DNA from: Winogradskyella sp. MH6
GTDB taxonomy: Bacteria; Bacteroidota; Bacteroidia; Flavobacteriales; Flavobacteriaceae
Assembly: GCF_022810765.1 (NCBI RefSeq)
Contig: NZ_CP094494.1
Location: forward strand, 2,418,001 to 2,482,000
DNA length: 64,000 nt
Direction of reading: 5' to 3'
Shown here: positions 44,631-52,897 of the stretch, piece by piece
Layout of the letters: the number at the start of each line of letters is the position of its first letter
How positions within the stretch are numbered: position 1 is the first letter of the stretch
Made by a program: the position numbers and the translations under genes
Notes under the pieces: generated by a model
Database searches by the model: none
Told to the model about the DNA's origin: nothing
Seen by the model: the letters and a program-made list of their open reading frames with translations, nothing else

Positions 44631-45209
44631 CTATCTTTTGCTTCTTCTGTTTTGTCTGGCAGAAGTTGGTTGTCCGTAATGTTGTCTTGGTATAGAAGCC
44701 TTTTTCATTTGTTGCTTCATCATTTTTATCTGATCGGCAAGCATATCACGCTTATCGAGCTTTTCAGCTTCAGCCAATAATTTTTGAGCTTCTTGTTTTC
44801 TTCGTTTAGAAAAAGCAATCCCAGCTAAATTTAATTTAGCCATTGCTAAATCATGATCCATAGATAAGCCAAGACCAATAGCCTTTTTAAAGTATTTTTC
44901 AGCTTCGTTCATATTTGTCTGAGAAACCATGATACCATTAAGATAGTTTAAATACCCTTGTTGTTTCTTAACTAAAGAAGCTTCAGGATTCTTTATTTTG
45001 TCTAGCCATTTTTTAGCACCTTCAAAATCTTGCTTACGCAATTTAAAGAAAGCCAAAAGAATCATTTCATTTTTAAAATAAAGGAAAATAAATATGGTTG
45101 AAAGTAATATGTACATTATACCATTACCAATGTATCCTTCGGTAAATTGATATATGGCATACCCAATAATTAATGCAGCTATTACTAATTTTATATTTTT
45201 GTTGAACAT
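44631..45209 (-). CDS. Membrane protein with TPR-like repeats
   Basis: The 192-residue protein has two membrane helices (about 8-24 and 31-47) and a TPR-like helical region (about 50-160; LRKQDFEGAKKWLDKIKNPE, then MNEAEKYFKKAIGLGL), ending in a basic tail (QNRRSKR). Proteins of this layout are common in flavobacteria without known function. A -7 like TACCTTTG lies at 45236-45243 on the minus strand, close to the start. Divergent from the L34 gene. Confidence 0.75.
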   Translation of the reverse strand: MFNKNIKLVIAALIIGYAIYQFTEGYIGNGIMYILLSTIFIFLYFKNEMILLAFFKLRKQDFEGAKKWLDKIKNPEASLVKKQQGYLNYLNGIMVSQTNMNEAEKYFKKAIGLGLSMDHDLAMAKLNLAGIAFSKRRKQEAQKLLAEAEKLDKRDMLADQIKMMKQQMKKASIPRQHYGQPTSARQNRRSKR

Positions 45210-45277
45210 TTTTATGGTTTAAATATTGAAGTGAGCAAAGGTAATAAAAACAAATAAAATTTTTTTGAAAATAGTAC

Positions 45278-45307
45278 TTGCTAAAGCAAAAAGTTGTTGT
45301 ATATTTG
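45278..45307 (+). promoter_or_regulatory. Promoter of rpmH
   Basis: TTG at 45278-45280 and TATATTTG at 45300-45307, 19 bases apart, match the housekeeping promoter exactly and with the same spacing as the L31 promoter. The leader would be about 60 bases. Confidence 0.82.
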
Positions 45308-45374
45308 CACCCGGTTTTTGAGAGAACCTTTATAGATTAAATTTAAGAATTCAGGATTTTAAAAATATAAGACA

Positions 45375-45536
45375 ATGCCAAAAAGAACGTTTCAACCGTC
45401 AAAAAGAAAGAGAAGAAACAAGCACGGTTTCAGAGAAAGAATGGCTTCTGTTAACGGAAGAAAAGTTTTAGCACGTAGAAGAGCTAAAGGAAGAAAGAAA
45501 TTGTCTGTATCTTCAGAATTAAGACATAAAAAATAA
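45375..45536 (+). CDS. rpmH: 50S ribosomal protein L34
   Basis: A 53-residue, very basic protein beginning [20 protein letters not shown] and continuing [20 protein letters not shown], the L34 signature. It is intact and of normal flavobacterial length. A terminator follows at 45560. No dnaA or rnpA gene is adjacent, unlike in many other phyla. Confidence 0.97.
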   Translation: MPKRTFQPSKRKRRNKHGFRERMASVNGRKVLARRRAKGRKKLSVSSELRHKK

Positions 45537-45559
45537 TGATTAACAATTGTTAATATTTT

Positions 45560-45587
45560 AAAGGTGTTACTTAGGTGTAACGCCTTT
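45560..45587 (+). terminator. Terminator of rpmH
   Basis: AAAGGTGTTAC (45560-45570) pairs with GTAACGCCTTT (45577-45587), one G-U pair, and is followed by U. It isolates rpmH from carB. Confidence 0.85.
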
Positions 45588-45634
45588 TTTTATACCCTAT
45601 CGATATTTATTTTTGCAAACCAAAAGACAATCCC

Positions 45635-48487
45635 ATGCCTAAAAACAAAAACATTAAATCTATATTATTAATTGGTTCTGGTCCAATCATTATCGGTCAA
45701 GCATGTGAGTTTGATTACTCTGGATCTCAAGCTCTACGCTCGTTAAGAGAAGATGGTATAGAAACAATTCTTATAAATTCTAATCCAGCAACAATCATGA
45801 CAGATCCTGCTATGGCAGATCATGTTTACTTGTTGCCGTTAACGACTAAATCTATTGTAAAAATACTAAAAGAGCATCCTCATATTGATGCAGTACTTCC
45901 AACAATGGGTGGACAAACAGCTCTTAATCTATGTATAGAAGCAGACGAAAAAGGAATTTGGGAAGACTTTGGAGTAGAGATAATAGGTGTTAACATTGAT
46001 GCCATTAACATTACTGAAGATAGAGAGAAGTTTAGAGAATTAATGTTAGAGATTGGTGTTGGTATGGCGCCACAAGCTACAGCAACGTCGTTCTTAAAAG
46101 GAAAAGAAATAGCTCAAGAGTATGGTTTTCCGTTATGTATTAGAGCATCGTTTACGCTAGGTGGTGCAGGAGCATCAATTGTATATGACGAAAAAGAATT
46201 TGATGAAGCCTTAACCAGAGGTTTAGAAATCTCACCGATACATGAGGTGATGATTGATAAAGCTATGATGGGTTGGAAAGAGTATGAGTTAGAGCTTCTT
46301 AGAGATAAAAATGATAATGTTGTAATTATCTGTACCATTGAGAATATGGATCCAATGGGTATTCATACTGGTGACTCTATTACAGTTGCGCCAGCAATGA
46401 CATTATCTGATAAAACTTTCCAGAAAATGCGTGATATGGCAATTCATATGATGCGTAGTATTGGTGATTTTGCAGGTGGTTGTAACGTGCAATTTGCAGT
46501 GAGTCCAGATGAAGAGGAAGAAATTATTGCTATTGAGATTAACCCACGTGTATCACGTTCTTCTGCATTAGCAAGTAAGGCAACGGGTTATCCAATTGCA
46601 AAAATTGCGGCAAAGTTAGCTTTAGGTTATACATTAGATGAATTGAGTAATCAGATAACTAAATCTACATCTGCATTATTTGAACCAACATTAGATTACG
46701 TAATTGTAAAAATACCACGTTGGAACTTTGATAAGTTTGAAGGATCAGACAGAACTTTAGGTCTTCAGATGAAAGCAGTAGGCGAGGTGATGGGAATTGG
46801 GCGTTCGTTTCAAGAAGCATTGCATAAGGCCACACAATCATTAGAGATAAAACGTAATGGTTTAGGTGCAGACGGAAAAGGCTATAAGAACTACGATCAA
46901 ATTATAGACAAGCTTGCCAATGCAAGTTGGGATCGTGTTTTTGTATTGTACGATGCTATACAAATGGGAATTCCTTTAAGTCGTATTCACGAAATCACTA
47001 AAATAGATATGTGGTTCCTAAAGCAATACGAAGAGTTATTTCAGTTAGAAAAAGAAATTTCAAAATATACAATAGATTCGATAGATAGAGAATTATTACT
47101 CGAAGCTAAGCAAAAAGGATATGGAGACCGTCAAATTGCTCATATGCTTAAGTGTCTTGAAAGCCAAGTTTATAACAAACGTAGAGAGCTTAAAATAAAT
47201 CGTGTTTATAAACTGGTAGATACATGTGCTGCTGAGTTTAAAGCACAGACTCCATATTACTATTCAACGTTTGAAAGTGAAGTAGAAACAGCAGATGGAC
47301 AAGTTTCTGTTGCTAACGAAAGTGTTGTTACAGATAAGAAAAAAATTATTGTATTAGGATCTGGTCCAAACCGTATTGGTCAAGGTATTGAGTTCGATTA
47401 TTGTTGTGTACATGGTGTTTTAGCAGCATCAGAATGTGGTTACGAAACCATCATGATTAACTGTAACCCAGAAACGGTTTCTACAGATTTTGATATTGCA
47501 GACAAATTATATTTTGAACCTGTATTTTGGGAACATATCTACGATATCATTCAGCATGAAAAACCAGAAGGTGTTATAGTACAGCTTGGTGGGCAAACCG
47601 CTTTAAAGCTTGCTGAAAAATTAGAGCGCTATGGTGTAAAGATTATGGGCACAAGTTTCCAGTCTTTAGATTTAGCAGAGGATAGAGGAAGTTTTTCAAC
47701 CTTATTAAAAGAAAACAACATCCCTTATCCAAAATTTGATGTAGCAGAAACAGCAGATGAGGCTCTGGCAATTGCAGATGTTTTAGACTTTCCAATTCTG
47801 GTAAGACCTTCTTATGTACTTGGTGGACAAGGCATGAAGATTGTAATTAATAAAAAAGAGTTAGAAGAACATGTTATTGATCTTCTAAAATCCATACCAG
47901 GAAATAAACTGTTGTTAGACCACTATTTAGATGGAGCTATTGAAGCCGAAGCGGATGCTATTTGTGATGGTGAAAACGTGTACATTATTGGTATAATGGA
48001 ACATATTGAGCCTTGTGGAATACACTCTGGTGACAGTAATGCTACATTGCCACCATTTAATCTTGGTGAGTTTGTAATGCAGCAAATTAAAGACCATACC
48101 AAAAAGATTGCATTAGCTCTAAATACGGTTGGTTTAATCAATATTCAGTTTGCTATAAAAGATGATGTAGTTTACATTATTGAAGCAAACCCAAGAGCAT
48201 CTCGTACAGTACCATTTATTGCAAAAGCTTACAAGGAACCATACGTAAACTATGCCACTAAAGTAATGCTTGGAGAGAAGAAGGTTACCGACTTTGAGTT
48301 TAATCCTCAGTTAAAAGGCTACGCTATAAAGCAACCAGTATTCTCATTTAATAAATTCCCTAATGTGAATAAGAAATTAGGACCAGAAATGAAAAGTACA
48401 GGTGAGAGTATTTTATTCATAGAAAGCCTCAAGGAAGATGAATTCTACGATTTATACTCAAGACGAAAGATGTATTTGAGCAAATAA
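45635..48487 (+). CDS. carB: Carbamoyl-phosphate synthase large subunit without allosteric domain
   Basis: This 950-residue protein has the two ATP-grasp halves of CarB: IGSGPIIIGQACEFDYSGSQ starts the first and VLGSGPNRIGQGIEFDYCCV (about 570) the second; metal-binding segments IEINPRVSRSSALASKATGY and IIEANPRASRTVPFIAKAYK are intact. It ends soon after NKFPNVNKKLGPEMKSTGES, where E. coli CarB (1073 residues) continues with the MGS-like regulatory domain. The stop is followed at once by a terminator, so this is not a fresh truncation. It makes carbamoyl phosphate for pyrimidines and arginine with CarA, which is not in the window. Confidence 0.96.
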   Translation: MPKNKNIKSILLIGSGPIIIGQACEFDYSGSQALRSLREDGIETILINSNPATIMTDPAMADHVYLLPLTTKSIVKILKEHPHIDAVLPTMGGQTALNLCIEADEKGIWEDFGVEIIGVNIDAINITEDREKFRELMLEIGVGMAPQATATSFLKGKEIAQEYGFPLCIRASFTLGGAGASIVYDEKEFDEALTRGLEISPIHEVMIDKAMMGWKEYELELLRDKNDNVVIICTIENMDPMGIHTGDSITVAPAMTLSDKTFQKMRDMAIHMMRSIGDFAGGCNVQFAVSPDEEEEIIAIEINPRVSRSSALASKATGYPIAKIAAKLALGYTLDELSNQITKSTSALFEPTLDYVIVKIPRWNFDKFEGSDRTLGLQMKAVGEVMGIGRSFQEALHKATQSLEIKRNGLGADGKGYKNYDQIIDKLANASWDRVFVLYDAIQMGIPLSRIHEITKIDMWFLKQYEELFQLEKEISKYTIDSIDRELLLEAKQKGYGDRQIAHMLKCLESQVYNKRRELKINRVYKLVDTCAAEFKAQTPYYYSTFESEVETADGQVSVANESVVTDKKKIIVLGSGPNRIGQGIEFDYCCVHGVLAASECGYETIMINCNPETVSTDFDIADKLYFEPVFWEHIYDIIQHEKPEGVIVQLGGQTALKLAEKLERYGVKIMGTSFQSLDLAEDRGSFSTLLKENNIPYPKFDVAETADEALAIADVLDFPILVRPSYVLGGQGMKIVINKKELEEHVIDLLKSIPGNKLLLDHYLDGAIEAEADAICDGENVYIIGIMEHIEPCGIHSGDSNATLPPFNLGEFVMQQIKDHTKKIALALNTVGLINIQFAIKDDVVYIIEANPRASRTVPFIAKAYKEPYVNYATKVMLGEKKVTDFEFNPQLKGYAIKQPVFSFNKFPNVNKKLGPEMKSTGESILFIESLKEDEFYDLYSRRKMYLSK

Positions 48488-48492
48488 AACGA

Positions 48493-48520
48493 AAAGCCGT
48501 GATTTAAATATCGCGGCTTT
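48493..48520 (+). terminator. Terminator of carB
   Basis: AAAGCCGTGAT (48493-48503) pairs with ATCGCGGCTTT (48510-48520), one G-U pair, followed by U. Confidence 0.88.
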
Positions 48521-48601
48521 TTTGATAGTAAAGACTTAATTTTTTAATATTAAGCTAATACAATTTACTAATAATTATTACATTAGTATAAAATTACACC
48601 T

Positions 48602-49471
48602 ATGAAAAGAACTTTACTTTTACTCTCTTTTTGTTTGATATTTGTTAGTGTTTCTGCTCAGGTCGCTTTTAATCAGGTTGATGACTTTGAAGTTGGTACA
48701 ACAGCAAATTGGGTTGATCCATCAGGTACAGGTACCGAAAATGTAGCAAATGATGGGCCTAATGGGGCTGGTGACAACTACTTAAGGGATTATACCAATG
48801 GTAATGGTGCAGGTAGCGGATCAAAATTGATTATAAGAAATAGTGGTAACCAATGGTCAGGCGATTTTTTGACAGAAGGTGTACAAAGTATCACTTTAAA
48901 TGTAAGAGCTCTAATTAATACAATAAATCTAAGACTTTCAATTAATGGAAGCGGAGGAAAATTTTCTACAACTAATGTGGTAACTGTTGCTCCAAGTGAT
49001 GGATGGATTTTGGCAGAGTTTTCAATAACACCCTCAGATTGGACTGCGGTCTCTGACGGAATAGATGGTGGTGCAGCAGGAACAGATATAAACGCCACAC
49101 TTGCAAATGTTACTCAGTTTAGAATTTTAAGTAACCCTAACCCTTCATGGGTAGGTGAAGCTATAGATGCTGAAATGCATTTAGATAACATTACTGCTTC
49201 AGGTTCGCTAAGCATAAAAGATTTTGAAAATCAAGATGTTGAATTTTCTATTTCGCCTAATCCAGCAAAGAGTAGATTAAATATTATTATGCCAACAGGA
49301 AGCGATGAAATGAATCTTGAGGTATTTGATGTTTTGGGTAAGCGTGTTCATAAAGGAACTATTACGCAGTTATCCTCTTCGGTAAATGTATCTAGCTGGA
49401 AAAGTGGTGTTTATTTGGTTAAGTTATCCGATGGAAAAACAACACAGACTAAGCGATTCATAAAACAATAG
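48602..49471 (+). CDS. Secreted protein with type IX secretion sorting domain
   Basis: The 289-residue protein has a signal peptide (1-19, ending VSVSAQ), a beta-sandwich (about 25-200; VDDFEVGTTANWVDPSGTG) resembling carbohydrate-binding jelly rolls, and a C-terminal sorting domain (FSISPNPAKSRLNIIM, then KSGVYLVKLSDGK and the basic end TKRFIKQ). It is carried to the cell surface or medium by the type IX system. The ligand is unknown. Transcribed alone between the carB terminator and a terminator at 49498. Confidence 0.85.
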   Translation: MKRTLLLLSFCLIFVSVSAQVAFNQVDDFEVGTTANWVDPSGTGTENVANDGPNGAGDNYLRDYTNGNGAGSGSKLIIRNSGNQWSGDFLTEGVQSITLNVRALINTINLRLSINGSGGKFSTTNVVTVAPSDGWILAEFSITPSDWTAVSDGIDGGAAGTDINATLANVTQFRILSNPNPSWVGEAIDAEMHLDNITASGSLSIKDFENQDVEFSISPNPAKSRLNIIMPTGSDEMNLEVFDVLGKRVHKGTITQLSSSVNVSSWKSGVYLVKLSDGKTTQTKRFIKQ

Positions 49472-49497
49472 CGTTTATGCTTACAATTTACATATAT

Positions 49498-49523
49498 AAG
49501 TCATTTCTTTAAAGAAGTGACTT
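49498..49523. terminator. Bidirectional terminator
   Basis: AAGTCATTTCTTT (49498-49510) and AAAGAAGTGACTT (49511-49523) pair along their length (one G-U), followed by U; it lies between the convergent stops at 49471 and 49537. Confidence 0.8.
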
Positions 49524-49536
49524 TTTTATTTAGTTT

Positions 49537-50082
49537 CTAATGTTCAGGTAGTTCAACTTTTACACGATACCCTTCCAATTCTTTAAGATAGTTTTCTAGT
49601 GAGAAATTAATACTATCAAACTCAATTTTACGTTGATGTTTTGTATGCATTCGCTTTATAGCTTTTAAAAATCGCTTTACTTCATTTTTGTCATTTATAA
49701 TAAGACCAGGAACCTCTGTAGGCTTGCCATTTTCGTTTTTGGCAACCATTGTAAAATAAGACGAGTTACAATGCTTTTTTACACTGGTCTGTATGTTTTC
49801 AGACTCTACTCTAATACCAACTACCATAGATGATGTACCTACATAATTTACCGAAGCTTTCATGGTTACCAATTCGCCAACTTCAATAGGATTTATAAAA
49901 TCTACTGTATCTACAGATGCGGTTACACAATAACTTCCAGAGTGTTTAGAAGCACAAGCAAATGCAATTTGATCCATTAAATTTAGAATGTATCCTCCAT
50001 GAATTTTACCACCAAAATTAGTATTAGATGGTAACATTAATTGTGTGATTTCTATTCTTGAGGCGTCTACTGTTTTATACAT
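49537..50082 (-). CDS. Acyl-CoA thioesterase (hotdog fold, YciA/BFIT type)
   Basis: The 181-residue hotdog protein has the thioesterase segment GGKIHGGYILNLMDQIAFAC with the catalytic acid, then CVTASVDTVDFINPIEVGEL and MKASVNYVGTSSMVVGIRVE. It cleaves acyl-CoA to free acid and CoA in the cytoplasm. Its start overlaps the stop of the DUF3307 gene by 8 bp, so it is translated from the satD transcript. Whether it is functionally part of that module or merely a neighbour is unknown. Confidence 0.9.
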   Translation of the reverse strand: MYKTVDASRIEITQLMLPSNTNFGGKIHGGYILNLMDQIAFACASKHSGSYCVTASVDTVDFINPIEVGELVTMKASVNYVGTSSMVVGIRVESENIQTSVKKHCNSSYFTMVAKNENGKPTEVPGLIINDKNEVKRFLKAIKRMHTKHQRKIEFDSINFSLENYLKELEGYRVKVELPEH

Positions 50083-50791
50083 AAGATTTTAGATTTAAAA
50101 ATAATAGACTAACTACTATAGCAATTCCGAAGCTAATTAGTGTGCCTATTAGGATGTATTCCGTTAGTTTTCGTTCTTTGGTTGAGGTTAAATCACCAAA
50201 CCTAAATACCGATTTTGCGGTAATTAAAAAACCAACGGCTTCCCAATGTCCTACAATAACGAATATAAACACTAATAGACGTTCTAAAATACCAATATAT
50301 TTACCTGCGTCTTTTAAAGATTCATTATCCTCAGTATATTTTGAAATATTCCATTTTGTGAAAATAATCTTCATTATTATAGAGGTTGGTTGCGTTAGAA
50401 ATACTAAGCAAATTATTAAGAATAATGCTGAAGTACTTATAGATAATGATGGTGCAATATCCTCATAGTACATTGCTGTGGTTAAAAGAAATATAGCTGC
50501 TAGATGTAGAATTTGATCTGCAAAAAAATAAAATCGTTTTGTCTTTTTCTTTTGCAGAAGAAGCTTAAGAGCATCAATGATGAAGTGTGAAGTACCAATT
50601 AACAGAATTAAAACCCAGTACGAAAAATCCCAAACCAATAGGAACATTAAAGCTATGTGTATAGCAACATGAACGTATAACCACTTAGACTTTAGTTTCT
50701 TTTTTTCTTTTTCCTTAACCCATTTTTGCGGCTGAAGAAAGAAATCTCCCAAAATATGGGCAAGTATGAGTTTTAAGATTATTAGATTCAT
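50075..50791 (-). CDS. DUF3307 family membrane protein
   Basis: The 238-residue protein has about six membrane helices. The family start LILAHILGDFFLQPQKW is plain. Polar residues recur four apart along the helices: H12/D16, H41/H45, H69/D73 and D92/H96. Such i,i+4 His/Asp pairs in a membrane protein suggest a metal site, as in membrane metallohydrolases such as DUF457, but this is inference. It overlaps satD by 4 bp (ATGA). DUF3307 and SatD are often adjacent in bacteria, so they probably work together; no activity is known to me. Confidence 0.82.
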   Translation of the reverse strand: MNLIILKLILAHILGDFFLQPQKWVKEKEKKKLKSKWLYVHVAIHIALMFLLVWDFSYWVLILLIGTSHFIIDALKLLLQKKKTKRFYFFADQILHLAAIFLLTTAMYYEDIAPSLSISTSALFLIICLVFLTQPTSIIMKIIFTKWNISKYTEDNESLKDAGKYIGILERLLVFIFVIVGHWEAVGFLITAKSVFRFGDLTSTKERKLTEYILIGTLISFGIAIVVSLLFLNLKSYV

Positions 50792-51399
50792 ATCTGATCT
50801 ATTTTTTGTCTATACAGTTTATCCAGTTCCAATATTTCATCTAAGTAAGCTCTTTTTTGACGCTTGCTTACTGCATCTTGACTAATACCAATAAGTTTTG
50901 CTAATTCTACTTGTATCATGGTTGGATTTTCTATGCTAAGCTTTACAATTTCAGCCGAATTTGTAGTCCAATTATCCATTGCAATCAGTGCAAGTTTAAA
51001 ATATAAGTTCAACTCTTCATTAAGTACAAAATCTTTGGTCTTAACCTTTAGATTTACCTTTTCTTTTTTTAGGGTTTCAAAAGTTTCTCCAGAATATACA
51101 AATGCCTCTCCATTAGATTCACTTACGGTATTGCCTTCGTAATTTTTCGTTCCGATACCGATAGACATCCTTACATCTAAACCTTTAATAGTTTTAATAC
51201 AGGATTTTATATATACCGCATGTTTAAAACTATCATAAATATCTCTGCATTCATATTGAAAGCTATCTCCACGATAAATTTCATAGTAAGATTTATCAGA
51301 TGATAGCATATTAAGAGCATATTTCAATTGCTCCATCCAAATATTTTGGTCCTTAATATTTCTGGATTTGATAATATCACCAGTAATTACACTTGTCAT
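50788..51399 (-). CDS. satD: SatD family protein with cyclase/GGDEF-like motifs and C-terminal HTH
   Basis: The 203-residue protein belongs to the SatD family (named for an acid-tolerance gene of Streptococcus mutans, function unknown). The N-terminal part shows ITGDIIKSR (D8), IYRGDSFQYE (D45) and VRMSIGIGTK (about 76-85), in the same order and spacing as the first metal Asp, the GGDEF/GD loop and the core strand of GGDEF and class III cyclase domains. SNGEAFVYSGETFETL follows. The C-terminal part (about 155-195; IQVELAKLIGISQDAVSKRQ) is a helix-turn-helix like sigma region 4. It may be a nucleotide-making or -sensing regulator. First gene of its operon, with direct repeats in its promoter. 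Confidence 0.75.
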   Translation of the reverse strand: MTSVITGDIIKSRNIKDQNIWMEQLKYALNMLSSDKSYYEIYRGDSFQYECRDIYDSFKHAVYIKSCIKTIKGLDVRMSIGIGTKNYEGNTVSESNGEAFVYSGETFETLKKEKVNLKVKTKDFVLNEELNLYFKLALIAMDNWTTNSAEIVKLSIENPTMIQVELAKLIGISQDAVSKRQKRAYLDEILELDKLYRQKIDQI

Positions 51400-51416
51400 A
51401 TTTATATATTTAGATT

Positions 51417-51465
51417 CAAATATATGCCTTTAAAACGGAATAAGCAAATATATGCCTTTAAAACG
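51417..51465 (-). repeat. Two 21-bp direct repeats containing promoter elements, before satD
   Basis: The same 21 bases occur at 51417-51437 and 51445-51465, with a 28-bp period. On the minus strand each reads CGTTTTAAAGGCATA, then a TATATTTG that is a perfect -7 box. The nearer box predicts a start site about 10 bases before the satD ATG at 51399, so the leader is very short. A weaker partial copy (TATGCCTTAA) begins near 51479. The repeats probably bind a protein; the HTH of SatD itself is one candidate. Confidence 0.75.
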
Positions 51466-51500
51466 TAATATTTTTAATTATGCCTTAATTTAGGAATATT

Positions 51501-52823
51501 TTAGATATCATCTTCTGAAGCTCTTTTAATAATACTTTCAGGAAGCGCTTTTTTCGCTTTAGCACCCATTTTCTTGATTTTTTCTACTCTAGAGATAAGG
51601 TTGCCTTTACCTTCAACCAATTTGTTCATCGCAGCAGAGTAGTCGCTTTTAGCAGCATCAATCTTTTTACCAACGCCAGTTAAGTCAGAGACTAAACCTT
51701 CAAACTTATCATAAAGCGCACCAGCTTGTTTAGCAATTTCTATAGCGTTTTGCTGTTGTTTTTCGTTATTCCACATGGTATCTATGGTGCGTAATGTAGC
51801 CAAAAGGGTAGAAGGTGTAACGATAACTATATTTTGTTCAAAAGCTTTGTTGTACAGTGTATTGTCTTCATTTATAGCAACTGCAAAAGCGGGTTCTATT
51901 GGGATAAACATTAAAACAAAATCAGGCGACTCAATATCATATAAATCCTGATAGTTTTTAGCCGACAGCTGATCTACGTGTTTTTTTATAGAGTTAACAT
52001 GTGCTTTTAAATAGAGTGCACGTTCGTCATCCTCAGCATTCACCAAACGTTCATAATCGGTTAGGGATACCTTGGAGTCTATTATCATTTTTTTGTTATC
52101 CGGAAGATGCAACACCACATCTGGCATAACGCGAGAGCCATCTTCGCGCTGAAAGTTTTGCTGTACAAAATATTCACGGTCTTTTTCTAAACCAGACTTT
52201 TCTAAAACACGTTCTAATACCAATTCGCCCCAATTTCCTTGGGTTTTACTATCTCCTTTTAAAGCTTTTGTGAGGTTGGTTGCCTCTTTTGCCATTTGTT
52301 GGTTTAGATCCTTTAGACCTAATAATTGCTCTTTTAAAGCCGAATGCATGCTTATGCTTTCCTTTTGAGAATCCTCGACTTTCTTTTCAAAGGTTTTTAT
52401 TTTTTCTTCTAAAGGATTAAGAATGTTTTTAATGTTCTCTTTATTCTGAATGGTGAATTTCTCGGACTTTTCATCCAGAATTTTAGAGGCCATCAATTCG
52501 AAATCTTTTCTAAGCTGTTCTTGTTGTTTGGCAAGTTCTTCGTCTCGTTTTAAGTTCTGTTCCTGAAGATTTTCATATTCTGTATTTTTTCGAGATAATT
52601 CTGCATTTAAAAACTCTTTTTCTCTTCTAATTTCTTCGCGTTCAGATTCAATTTTAGAAATATTTTGTTTGAGGTCGTTAATAGTTATACTTAATTGACT
52701 TTGACGTTCTTCCAAAGTACTTTGCTCGCTTTTGCTTTTTAGTTTTGTAAAAAGCATACCAAGGTAAGCACCAACAATGGCAGAAATAATAATGGCAATT
52801 AAGAGAATAAGTGTGTCGTTCAT
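51501..52823 (-). CDS. rmuC: DNA recombination protein RmuC
   Basis: The 440-residue protein has an N-terminal membrane helix (about 3-22, TLILLIAIIISAIVGAYLG), a long coiled coil (about 25-190) and the RmuC domain: GNWGELVLERVLEKSGLE, FVQQNFQREDGSRVMPDVV, MIIDSKVSLTDYERL and LMFIPIEPAFAVAI. The nuclease-like D...DSK residues are present. RmuC limits inversions at short repeats. It is transcribed alone; TATCTTTG at 52844-52851 on the minus strand is a good -7 candidate. Confidence 0.94.
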   Translation of the reverse strand: MNDTLILLIAIIISAIVGAYLGMLFTKLKSKSEQSTLEERQSQLSITINDLKQNISKIESEREEIRREKEFLNAELSRKNTEYENLQEQNLKRDEELAKQQEQLRKDFELMASKILDEKSEKFTIQNKENIKNILNPLEEKIKTFEKKVEDSQKESISMHSALKEQLLGLKDLNQQMAKEATNLTKALKGDSKTQGNWGELVLERVLEKSGLEKDREYFVQQNFQREDGSRVMPDVVLHLPDNKKMIIDSKVSLTDYERLVNAEDDERALYLKAHVNSIKKHVDQLSAKNYQDLYDIESPDFVLMFIPIEPAFAVAINEDNTLYNKAFEQNIVIVTPSTLLATLRTIDTMWNNEKQQQNAIEIAKQAGALYDKFEGLVSDLTGVGKKIDAAKSDYSAAMNKLVEGKGNLISRVEKIKKMGAKAKKALPESIIKRASEDDI

Positions 52824-52897
52824 GTTTGTAAAAGAGAATTTATCAAAGATAAAGATTTAGTGTTAAGTCTATAGTGAGAAATTAGAAGAAAAGAGGA

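Noticed and set aside
45635..48487. Frameshift at the 3' end of carB as the cause of the short protein
   Set aside because: Only a few bases separate the stop from a proper terminator, and no remnant of the allosteric domain is seen in any frame downstream.
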